Below are positions 1 to 10,200 of a stretch of 64,000 nt of DNA, piece after piece. A program made the translations under genes and the position numbers. Position 1 is the stretch's first letter, and the number at the start of each line of letters is the position of its first letter. This DNA is from Akanthomyces muscarius. Lineage: Eukaryota > Ascomycota > Sordariomycetes > Hypocreales > Cordycipitaceae. The notes under the pieces are model-generated. The model made no database searches. It saw only the letters and a program-made list of their open reading frames with translations, and was not told the origin of the DNA. The DNA lies in the NCBI RefSeq assembly GCF_028009165.1, contig NW_026611618.1, forward strand, positions 62,001-126,000. The letters run 5' to 3'.

Positions 1-3000
1 GGCTTGGATCATGCCAATGTCGTTGGCACCGTCGCCGATCGCAAGGGTCATGCTGTTAGGGACATAGCGCCGGATAGCCTTGACGAGTTCGGCTTTCTGC
101 GAGGGGGATGCGCGGCAGCAGATGATGGAGTCGACGCGGACGACCAAGTCATAAAACAGGATGGAGAGGTCATCGTCAGCATCAATCTTGGTGAGGGTTT
201 GGCCATCTACTACCAAGACGGTATGTGGTACCATGCCACGGCTGACATCAGTTAGAGTCATGGTGAGCTGATCGGCCAGGGTTCCTGCAGCGTTTGCGTC
301 TAGGATATACAGCTCCGAGTAGGGCTTGCAGACGTGCGCAGAGTGCGCAATGTTGATTGCCGTCTCGCGCTTGTCGCCGGTAAGCATCCAGACCCTGATG
401 TTGGCGCGAGTCAATTTGTCAATAGTCTCTGGCACACCATTCTGCAGCTTGTCTTCAATGGCAGTCGCGCCAGCGAGGTCAAACTTGTGCTCAATCACAT
501 CACCAGCCTCTTCAATGCGCTGTTGACGATCAACTAGGCTAGTTTCCGCTTTGCGATACTGCGCCTTCCATTTCTTGTAGGTGTCTTCATCAATGTAGCG
601 GAAGCCATACAGCAGAGTGCGCAAGCCTTCGGTGGCAAAGTCATCAATATGTTGGAAGCACTTTTCGAAGATTGCGGCGTCGCTCGAAGCTACTCCCTCA
701 TCAACGCAGCGGTCAATAACATCAAATGAAGCTACACGGTTGAGGCTGTGTCGGTTGGACTTGAACAAGTCCGCAGAGTGTCGGGGCGTCGCCATTTCCT
801 CGGTACGTCGTTTTTGGAGCCACGAAGAATGACCCTCGCCCAGTCGAGCACCGTCCACAGAGCGACGGCCCATACTCTGTCGCAGAGCGTGGCGAACATC
901 CGTCGAGTCGCGATTTCGCAGGGTAAAACTATTTCTGGGGGTCGAGCGAACGCTCATCTGCGTGCTCAATCTCTGCAGCGCCTTGTTCTTTTCAAAGGTT
1001 TTTCGCATGCTGGCTCTGTGGCCAATGTCACGCGCCTTTTGCTCGGCGAGGTGGCTCAGTTTCAAGCGCGAGGTGATGACATTGTCGGCGCCTTTGCAAA
1101 TTACGCAGATAGTATTGTCGGGCATGCGAACGATGATGGACATGCGCTTTCGCTGACTGCTGAATTCAATCACGTCAAGCACCTGGTACGAGTCCACGGT
1201 CTTGTGTCCCTCACCGTCAATCGTTTGTAGCTGGATGCTCTGTGCCGGGCGATCTATAAGCATATATCCGAGGTCTTGTGCAGCTTCAACAAGCGCAAGT
1301 TCATCGGGGGATGCTGCCTGAAAGGTAATGGAGCCGTCATCCTTGCATTCGGGCAAGCAAGTGTGGCAAAGGGCAATGCACAAAAGAAAGTGCTTGGCTT
1401 TGCGAGAAAACGGAGTGTTGGGTTTAGAACGGATATACTTGAGCAGCTCTTCCGTCTTCATGTCTGGCTCATCGTTGGGCCGGACAGACGACTTCCAGTG
1501 AGTAAAGGATCCGGTGGATGTACGTCCAACTGGCTCCGTTGACGCCATGACATTTGCACGCTGCTTCCCACGCTTCTTTGAGATTGAGACTTTGAATGAG
1601 TCCAGCTTGTCTTGCTTTGCTTTTTCGTCTCGCAAGACATCCATGTCGTGCAAGACAGACATACCAGCAACAGAGAGTTTGCGGAAGCGCATGAGATTTT
1701 CCGTCAACGTGCCCGTCTTGTCGGAAAAGACATGGCTGATCTGACCCAGATTTTCCAAAATTGTCGTGGTATTAGCCACCATAGGGGTATCGGACACCGG
1801 GTCGTACATGTCTGCATCATGCAGCAACAATAGCTGGCCCAGTTTCACAATCTCCAAGCTAATATAAAGCGATAGCGGGATAAGCGTATTGAACATGATG
1901 AGGAAGCCGAAAAATATTTCCTTGAAAGACACAGAGGCGTCGTAGACGCCGTTTTCGTAGAGATAAAAGGACCTGTTCTCGACGTCTTCTTCCCACAGGT
2001 TATAGCCGATGGTGAAGCCAATGGCTAGCATGAGGACAATGAAGATTTGAAAGAGAATCATCTTATTGACCGTGGACTGCATGGCAGGCTTCTTGGTGCG
2101 CACATTTCTGTGGGCATTCATGCGGATCTTACACTCTTCGCCGGAGTTGACAACGAGGCCAGTGGCCTCGGTCGTGTTGCGCAACGTCGAACCCCGGTAG
2201 ACAACATTGTTGAGTGTGAGAGGCAGCTCGTCACCGTCGACCATGACTCTGCCGTCGTAGCTGTAAAGGTCGATGTTGGGATCTTCGGACACGACGGTCG
2301 CCTGCGTCTCGCGCAGTCCATCAATCGTCTGACAGAGCTTGGCGAGAGGCGGGCAGGCTTGCTTGGCTTTGAGATTAGTCTCGCCGTCAAGAGCCATGGT
2401 CTCAATGTAAGCCACGCTGTTGGGGCCCGTAGCGTGCAGCAGAACCATATCCGCGGGCACATTCTGATCACGCTGCAAGCGTACAATATCGCCGACCCGG
2501 ACTTGCTGCCAGTCCAGCTCAACCCAGTCGGATCTCGAACCAGTCTGCTCAAGATCCCCAAGAACCACCTCTTCCACCGTTACTTCCTCTTTTTCGTCGT
2601 GATTTTTGAGCCGCCTCATGGCTGTTTTCACGTGGGCCGGTTTTCGTTTTCTGCCGTCCTTGCGGGACAGCACCATCGCGCTGCTTCTATTCTCCGACTT
2701 GTCCAGCTTATATCGTCGGTAATCGTCCAATCCTTCCTTGGCCATGCTGAAAGCCACAAATGCCAGCAGCGGCCCAATCGTTGTCCATCGACCCACCGTG
2801 CTCAAACCTGGAATAGTCTGCAGGATGCCCATGACGAGAAAGTAAAAGTTTCCCAGCTTGCTAAACTGGAAGAACAGCTGCTTCGGGACAAAGTCGTACA
2901 CCGTGTAGCGTGAGGACCGGATGAAATTGCTGCAGTAGTGCCCGCCGCTGCGCTTGTCAACCAGGGCGTCTGGGTGGTATAAGGGAATGTGCCGGCCATC

Positions 3001-3504
3001 CCGCGACGGTGGTAGCGCTTTGCGGCGCAGCAAGCCTTCGATGACAATCATCTGATATATCGCGGCTACGCGGTCCTTGGCCTTTTCTTTCCAGGCCAGA
3101 CCGTGCATCTGGCGGCGCCGCTTATTGTTTGCAGGCTGGCCCAGCTGGAGGTCGCCTAACCGGTCGCGAAACGAGCGCTTCACCTTGCCAACGGAGTTGT
3201 TTGCGAGGGCCGAGGCGTTGGCGCTACTGGCGGCATCGTCGCTGCTGTCGGTTTTGGTTGCGGAGGCGAGGGGCGCTTTGGAGTGTATCGTCTCGAGTTC
3301 GTGCCGTTCGACAATGGGCGACCGAGTGGCAGCCGTGGCCCGACCAAGGGTAATACCGGGATCCGTGTGGGAGCGGGAGACGGCCCTCAGGCGCGGACCT
3401 GGAGGTGAGAGATTGCGCTGCGTATTGGCGGCGCCATTGATGGTGGTGGCATCAGAGCCATCGTTGGCTGGGCGTACTGCCGCGTCGTTGGGATTGGGAA
3501 GCAT
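1..3504 (-). CDS. DNF3: DNF3-type P4-ATPase, phospholipid flippase (3' end outside window)
   Basis: Moves phospholipids from the outer or lumenal to the cytosolic leaflet, probably in trans-Golgi/endosomal membranes as known for the family. The frame is open from the ATG at 3504 to the window edge (1168 codons, no intron needed). The start, the DGET actuator motif (about residues 373-376), the phosphorylation motif DKTGTLT (Asp 595) and the hinge motif GDGAND (residues 1157-1162) all share this frame. After a basic, Ser/Ala-rich N-terminus of about 125 residues comes the block 'SNFIRSSRYTVYDFVPKQL' and the first TM pair, which resembles Dnf3 more than Dnf1/2, Drs2 or Neo1. Family members run to about 1500-1650 residues, so the C-terminal TM segments lie beyond position 1. 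An in-frame TGA just upstream of the ATG supports the start. The Dnf3 assignment is from recalled family features, without an alignment. Confidence 0.93.
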   Translation of the reverse strand, partial: MLPNPNDAAVRPANDGSDATTINGAANTQRNLSPPGPRLRAVSRSHTDPGITLGRATAATRSPIVERHELETIHSKAPLASATKTDSSDDAASSANASALANNSVGKVKRSFRDRLGDLQLGQPANNKRRRQMHGLAWKEKAKDRVAAIYQMIVIEGLLRRKALPPSRDGRHIPLYHPDALVDKRSGGHYCSNFIRSSRYTVYDFVPKQLFFQFSKLGNFYFLVMGILQTIPGLSTVGRWTTIGPLLAFVAFSMAKEGLDDYRRYKLDKSENRSSAMVLSRKDGRKRKPAHVKTAMRRLKNHDEKEEVTVEEVVLGDLEQTGSRSDWVELDWQQVRVGDIVRLQRDQNVPADMVLLHATGPNSVAYIETMALDGETNLKAKQACPPLAKLCQTIDGLRETQATVVSEDPNIDLYSYDGRVMVDGDELPLTLNNVVYRGSTLRNTTEATGLVVNSGEECKIRMNAHRNVRTKKPAMQSTVNKMILFQIFIVLMLAIGFTIGYNLWEEDVENRSFYLYENGVYDASVSFKEIFFGFLIMFNTLIPLSLYISLEIVKLGQLLLLHDADMYDPVSDTPMVANTTTILENLGQISHVFSDKTGTLTENLMRFRKLSVAGMSVLHDMDVLRDEKAKQDKLDSFKVSISKKRGKQRANVMASTEPVGRTSTGSFTHWKSSVRPNDEPDMKTEELLKYIRSKPNTPFSRKAKHFLLCIALCHTCLPECKDDGSITFQAASPDELALVEAAQDLGYMLIDRPAQSIQLQTIDGEGHKTVDSYQVLDVIEFSSQRKRMSIIVRMPDNTICVICKGADNVITSRLKLSHLAEQKARDIGHRASMRKTFEKNKALQRLSTQMSVRSTPRNSFTLRNRDSTDVRHALRQSMGRRSVDGARLGEGHSSWLQKRRTEEMATPRHSADLFKSNRHSLNRVASFDVIDRCVDEGVASSDAAIFEKCFQHIDDFATEGLRTLLYGFRYIDEDTYKKWKAQYRKAETSLVDRQQRIEEAGDVIEHKFDLAGATAIEDKLQNGVPETIDKLTRANIRVWMLTGDKRETAINIAHSAHVCKPYSELYILDANAAGTLADQLTMTLTDVSRGMVPHTVLVVDGQTLTKIDADDDLSILFYDLVVRVDSIICCRASPSQKAELVKAIRRYVPNSMTLAIGDGANDIGMIQA

Positions 3505-5256
3505 GCCACCCGTCGTGCCTCACCATTTGGGTCGCACGTCAGGGCGTTGTTAGGGCTCGTCGGCTGTACTTGTCGCAAAGGGTAGTGGAACGTTGCTTCT
3601 GTGTAAATGCTACCGTTGGTATACAGTAGCAGACGAGAGCGAGTATCGTGAGTTGTCAGGGTAAAGGGAATAGACAGGTTGAGCCCCACTGGCATGGACA
3701 AGTTCCTTTGCGCGGCTTGAATGCACTTGTGCGCACTTGGCAGCGCCGATTATCAGCCACTTCAGGCTCTGGACTGCCTGCCAAGGTTCACCAAAGTTTC
3801 GCGTGCCTGGGTACCGGGAGAGGGACGTTTTTAGACAGGGCACCTGAGAGGTCCTCTGTTTATAACGTTTTCCGCTTATCCTGCTAAGATGTTAAAGCAC
3901 CTAGTTATATTAAAATAAAATAAATTATTTTTCAAAACGTGTTAAGTGTTCTAATACCCTAATAGGATAGGAAGAGTGTATATTAATTATAACACTATAT
4001 CTAATCCCTTCCGAAAAACAGCCCCCTCACGTGTAGGTAGGCACGACTTCCCACCTGGCCGCCAATAGTGTCCTTCTCTCAGCACATGCATAAAGGTACC
4101 TACCTACCTCTGAATACCTGTCCAAGGTCTCTAGCACAGCCTCACTTCAGCGCCCAGTTTTTAAGCCTGCGGCGGCCCCGTTGCACCCGCTAGCACAGCC
4201 CCTTTGCCACAGGGTAGCGATCGCCACTTTGCGCTTTCCATAACCTAAGCTTTGTATACGAAACTTGAGGTAGAGCTTCGTCTTGGGCAAGACCCAGTCT
4301 CAGTTGCGTTCCCAATGAGGAGCTGGTCACTGGATTTACCGCGAACAGAGCATAATAAGCACCCGTGCATCACCGCCATCGTTTGCGCCAATACCAACAC
4401 GTTAGCATGGTCGCTTCCACGCCATGTCTCCAGCCACCCTGTCACAGTCCGTCTTGCCAGCTTCATGCAAGTTGGTCAGTCAGGTAAGCACGAAATAGAA
4501 AGGGAAAGGGTGATGCAATATTGTGCAATTTTCCACGTCCACCGAGCAGAGGTCGTGTCCCAACACAGCTGCCAGCATTACCCAAAACCCTTCAAATACA
4601 GAATCTATCTTCCATTACATGCCTGCCAAGACAAAAAAAGATGAAAATGAACTAGTGGCACCAAGAGCCTCCTGGGCTTCCAAAATAAAAGTCAAAATTA
4701 ACAATCGTGCCAGAAAAAAAGAAGCAAGCGCATAAACACGCGTGGAAGCAAGAGAGAAAGAGCCACCACCATATGTGCAGGCCGCCATCTGAACTAGTCC
4801 GAGATCCATCCCGAACAAAGTGTGGCTATGCACAGCCAAGCAAGATGCAGGCGAAAAGAGGTCGACTGAATCCGCCACGAGGCACCCTTGACAGAGAAAC
4901 CCAAAGCCTCTCAGACGCGTATACCCGGAGCCGTGCCACCGGTCCTCCCAAAGCGAAAGAATATTTTCGTTCATGCAAGACTCGTTAAAGAACCGCCCCG
5001 GCGAAAGCAAGCGGAGTAAAGTAGTGTAGTATTACCGCCGGTAAGGAAGTCCGCCAACTGGACAGCACAGCCAGATGTGAGGATTGTAAAGCAAAAAGAA
5101 TGCAGCAAAACCGAAGAAGAGAAATATAGAAAAAGACAAATGGTATTAATAAACGGCCAACAAAACCAGCAAGCAACGCCAAACGAGAGCAATCACGGGA
5201 AAAGTGACGCTCAATGCAAAACAGAGACAAGAAGGAAAGGTCAAGCCAGCTGAAGG
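3505..5256. other. intergenic: flippase upstream region and homeobox 3' flank
   Basis: No convincing gene. 3505-3890 is the likely leader and promoter of the flippase. 4020-5256 is the 3' flank of the homeobox gene, with A-rich runs on the plus strand. Short frames here are unrelated to any family I recognise. Confidence 0.6.
3890..4016. repeat. short AT-rich island, possible RIP-eroded repeat remnant
   Basis: About 125 bp of strongly AT-rich sequence with many TA dinucleotides sits abruptly between GC-balanced flanks. It has no coding potential or clear terminal repeats. It resembles the RIP-converted interior of the transposon at 36-38 kb in composition. An AT-rich promoter tract is the alternative. 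Confidence 0.35.
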
Positions 5257-7226
5257 TTATTGCGATGCCGAGGCGGCAGCTTCGGGGGGCGAAAGGCTCG
5301 ACGGGTCGACCGTGTCGAAATGAACCAGCTGGTCCATGTCGAGTTCTGCTTGTTGCGGCTGCGCAAAGTTTGGCGAAAGGTTAAGGTGATGCTTCGTGTA
5401 CATATCATTGAGCGTGTTACCCTCATCGGAGACGGCACAGGAGCCGTCTTGCGCCGCGTACATGCCAGCGGAGCCTGGACGGCCCATCATGCCCATGGGT
5501 GGAGATTGGTCGAGAATGGCAGGCTCGTTGCCGGCGTAGCCAAGAGCCGAGCTCGAGGCCGGGCCGTTGGTCTCGGAGCCCACCATGGGAGACATGAAGG
5601 CCCCGCCATAGGCAGGAGTGTAGCCAGGAGTGCCCAGCGGTGTGCCCTCGTGCCCCTGAGAGAAGAAACTGGGGCTGTGGGGAAAGTCGGCGGGCGAGGC
5701 AGTCGTAGCGGACATGGGATACTGGCGCATGTCGAGCCCGAAGCCAGCCTGTGTGTCGATACGAAGATTGTTGGCCATGTTGGGCTGCTGCGGGACAGGA
5801 GCGTAAACACCAGGTGTTTGGGGCGGTCCCATGTCGGTGGGGGCTGAAATGTAGAACGAGGGCATTGGCTGGTTCTGGAACATGGCGAAGTCAATTGGGC
5901 CGGGGACGGAGCGACTTCTCTGGCGCTTGTGGCCATGGGGGGGGCGCATGGCCGAGTGCATCTGGCCGATGCCCCAATGGTTCTGGTCAGGCATCATGCC
6001 CATGTGGCTGGGGGCAAAGTTGGGCTGGGAGGACGGGCGTGGAATGGGCGAGACGGGGGCCGAAGCGGCTATGGCGTGAGCGTCCATTGCCGCATTCGGG
6101 CTTGGGGTCGCATAGGCCATGGCACTATGGCGGTTCATGAAGGACTCGAGGGAGACGAGCTTGGCGAGCTGCCCGCTGAGAACCTTGGGGTTCCCGCCGA
6201 GGTGGTGAATCATGCAGCTCGACGCCTGAGAGTCCTCGGTGAAATCACCAACCTGATAAAAGCCGCCGGCGGACGGGGGCGAGTCCATGAAGAAGTTGGG
6301 TGCGTGGTTGAGCTCAATCACTATTCCACCGAGCTTGGAAGCGTCGCCTTCGTTGTTTTCCAAGTATATGTTCTTGATGTAAGCGAAGGGGTACTCAATC
6401 TTGTAGCCGGCCTGCTCGTTGTTGATGTAGTAGGTCATGGTACACTTGTCGGGGGAGTAGAAGATGATGAGATCCATCATGTTCTGGCCGACTCTGGTCC
6501 ACTTGCCGATGCTGAGAGAGCGACAGGTGAGGTGATGGATGAGAACTTTGCCAGGGCCGGTCTGTTCGCCAAGAAGCGGATTACCACCATGACCAAATGG
6601 GACAAGACCAGTGCGGCCGAGATAGCCTCCACCGAGGCTCTTGCCAGACTCCATAGCCTGCATGGCAAGGTATGCGCGCATCGATTCGGGGATGGAGTCG
6701 ATATCTTCGCCTGTTTCAAGACTCTTTTTGGCCAGCAGCTTGATCTTGGCGCGTCTAAAGCAAGTTAGCGACTGATAGACATGAGAACGGGTGGGGAGAG
6801 GCATGGCAATCAGCGGAGCGAGGCGTATCCAAATGAAAGCCCGAGTCGAGTATGGAAGGCTTACCTGTTTTGGAACCAAATCTGAACAGACCTCTCCGTC
6901 ATGTTGATTTCATCTGCAATGCGTTCGCGGACATTGGCTGTGGGAGTCGGGTTCTTGTTGAACTCGACTTCGAGGGTAGCAAGCTGGTCCTGGGTAGCAC
7001 GCTGGCGCTTCTGGTTCTTTTGCTGCTGTGTCAGAGTGCTCTTGCGAGGTGGGCGCTTGGAGATACCACCGGAGCTATGGCCGGCGGCAGAGGCGGTAGG
7101 GGAGGGCGTCCGCTTGGAGGAGGTGGCGGTGGCGGAAGCGGGAGCTGCGGTTGAATCGGGGCTCGAGGAGTCGGGGGCCTGGTGCATGGGCATCATGGAG
7201 ATGGGCATCTCAACTTCTGTTGCCAT
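5257..7226 (-). CDS. homeodomain transcription factor (fungal PHO2/Phx1-like class)
   Basis: Two exons, 7226-6865 and 6754-5257, give 619 residues. The 110-bp intron (GTAAGC donor, GCTAAC branch point, TTTAG acceptor) splits the first Arg codon of the recognition helix, and splicing restores WFQNRRAK. The homeodomain spans about residues 70-130 (basic arm KNQKRQR, then NPTPTANVRERIADEINMT). The middle holds a conserved fungal region with 'DLIIFYSPDKCTMTYYINN'. The C-terminal half is rich in Pro, Met, Gly and Ser, as in transactivation regions. The ATG at 7226 is the first in frame and has a good context (TCCGCCATGG); the frame upstream lacks ATG. The product should be a nuclear DNA-binding regulator, with orthologues linked to stationary-phase or developmental control. 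Exact orthology is not resolved. Confidence 0.92.
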
Positions 7227-10200
7227 GGCGGAGGACGTGGTTTGGTTCGTCACTGACAAAACAATATGTGTCTGATTTCTTGTAGTCGGATACTGTGTAT
7301 GTGTGGTAGGCACGTTTGTAGGGTGCGTCGTGATCCGGGGGATCAATTAGGGCGGCGCAGCAGCAAGCGTGTAGCGAATGAAGGTGAGAAAGTTGGATTA
7401 CTGGGAGTAAGGAATGTGATGCATCGACTCGGAAGGAGGAAGATAAAAAGTATTGATGGCGAGATTGGTGAGTCGATTCGACAAGGTGTAATAGAGAACG
7501 ACCGCGTCGTGGGGTCGTCGGGATGAAATGGCGGCGGACTGAGAAGCCTAAAAAGGAATGTAATGGTGAATCCGAAAGGAGTGAGGAATCACTAGTGAGT
7601 TTTCAAACAGAGCAGTAGAGAGCGACTGGAAGGAAAGGAATGGATTGAATAAATAAAAAGAAGGACGTGGGGGGAAGAAAAGAGCGTGTAGAACAAAAAA
7701 AAACCAGTTGGCGATGGGAGACGAGGAGAAGAAAACGGGGATGGATGGATGGGGGGCAGCTGGGGGGAAAAGGGAGCGAGCGACCCAGCGGCAGAGGCAG
7801 TGCGAGAGCGGTGGGTGTACCGTGTGTGTGGGTGAGGGTGAGCCTGCAGCTGTGGTGCGCGGGCCAAGATACTGGTAGCGAGGCGGCGGCACAGCCAGAG
7901 AGCACAGCAGGTGCATTGAGGTACCTTACACGGAACCTGGAGCACAGCAGCGGTGCAACGGTCCACCAGGCACGCTGTACCTAGAGCTGGCGGGAGGCTA
8001 CCTGAGGTAAACCGCACGACGAAAATTGATCTGCTGAGGTACCTAGATACCAAACAGCCAAGCAAAGGCACCTACAATGTAGATAAAGGGACGGCGGTTA
8101 GTACCTGGGGAGGGCCCTTGGGAGGGGGGATGGGGGGAGGGGCAGGCTAACTGTAGTATGTGGGCGGCGTCCAGAGAAGTGTCGTGGTGTGTGCCTGCGT
8201 GCCTGTGTGGCGTTGGACTGAGCCAGGCAACGCCCAGGGACCACCTGTGGTTGCAGCAGGTTTATGGATACCGCATACAGTGATGCTGCTCACTGGCTGG
8301 GCGCGACTCGCTGGCAGTTCCTCCAGCGGTTACAAGTGCTTGGAAGACGTGTGTGGCGCCGACGACAAGACACGGGGCCTAGCCAAAGCCCACTCCCATG
8401 CATCCACTTGCGAGACAAGCCCAGCCAGTCGCGGCCATCGGGGAAGCTTCCAGGGCGCACTTTGGACCTAGCCTAGGTACCTACCTAGGTAGTGCAACAA
8501 CGCCGGCAGCGGGTAGCCAGGCCCCCAGGAGACGCTCCTTTTCCTTCTGGCCTTTTTTTGGTCTTGTTTCCTGTTCCTGTCAAGCTTGTTTGAAGACGGT
8601 GGATAGCAGTGTGAAGCAGCGGGTATAGGGTGCCTGCCTATGGAATCTTGACACTGAGGATGCGTCCAGCGATTTTGCCAGATCGGTGTATACATTCGCC
8701 GGAAGATGCCTGCCCCTTTCTGCGCAGCACCAGCCAGCACGGCCAAGAGCGGTGCCTTGAAAGTTTAGGTACTGCTTCGGTGCTCTCGGCGCTTCACCAT
8801 CTGTGACCCTTCTCTGGTGTGCCAGCGGCCCAGTGGGCGACCAGCCTCTGCACAGACCCCGACCAGTGACACAGTTTGCTGAGCCTGCGGTCGAATATCA
8901 AACCTGCTGCAACACGGCAGCTCATGTATGACGCCTGCTATGCAGAGCATTGCCAATTCAGAAAAACGCGCCGATGCATTGTCACTTTGCCCTACTTTGC
9001 ACGACTCGTCTATAATTATCCTCGCCTGTTTTATCCCGCAACTATCCTCATGCCAGCGCGCAACAGAAGACCACCGCTTCCTGCAGGCACACGCCACGCC
9101 CCTCTCCTCCTCCCGACAAAGACTAGCTCCAGGCACCATTCCCCCGAGCCCTCCACGCTAACCTTGAAATGGCACTAGCCCAGGAACCAAATTCTGAGCC
9201 ATCCCTCCTTTCATCCATGCTCTGTCTCTGCTTGCCTGCAAGCCGGCAAGTCGTTGCTTGTTTGCCGTACCATTGTCAGCATTCGGTGCTACTCAGCAGC
9301 AGTTCCAGACAGTCAACAGTCCAGTCAGTGTACGGATACTGGGTAGTTCGTCACCACATCGTACTCGCGATCACCACTAGGTATATCTCAAAGGAGTTCG
9401 TGTCACTGTTTCGAGCGTGTATCTACCAAGGCCCTGCCGTGTTTACCTCAGCACCTCACACCGAATACCATCAGCAATTAACAATGCAACGCCCACGACT
9501 CAGGTTCGCGTTTCTTTTTTCTCCTTGCCTTTTTCAATCAGGGCTCCAGGAGTCCAGTGGCATGCTGACCCTCTGCCTCCGACGTGGTCGTGCCGCGTTT
9601 GTATCAACAATGCCCGCCCCAGCCAAAACCCGATCGTCGGGGCCAGACGCCAGCCTAACCAAGACAGTTTGCTGGCCGGCGCGACACACGGCCAAAAAAA
9701 GCAGCATAAGAGGAGAAAAAGGAAACCTTGCGACTTCATGTCTCCACCAACCACGCACCGTCTTGCTCATCCCCTCATCCAGAGGGGCGCGCCACCTCCA
9801 CCGTGCTCGGGGGCTCGCTGCCTGCTGTGTCTGGTCACTGGTGTCACGGTGTCTCGTCCTACCAGTACCAGTACGCCCACAGCTAGCTTGTTCCAAGACA
9901 GGGGTCGCGACCAACGATGCCATATCTGGCTTTCCGCCACAAAACCATCCCCTGACGCCTTGGAGGGGGCATGGCCGCATGGGGCATCGAAGTGGAGAGG
10001 GGGCCAGCCTACCTAGGCAGGCGGGTTTTTGGGTCTTGGGTAGCCAAAGCCACCCGACGCGATCCACGACATGCCTCGTCCAGCTGCTGTTCTGCCCGAC
10101 GCTTCCTACCAGTCACAGTCTCCGTACGGATATTTCCTCCAACAATGTCACTGCCAGTCCACCATCCAATGCAAAGATGCTGGCGATGCAACCCGCCGCT

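Noticed and set aside
2047..2913. 288-codon frame antisense to the flippase
   Set aside because: It lies wholly opposite a well-supported coding exon and has no independent features; a shadow frame.
5929..6768. 279-codon frame antisense to the homeobox gene
   Set aside because: Shadow of the opposite exon, which carries the recognisable homeodomain and conserved regions.
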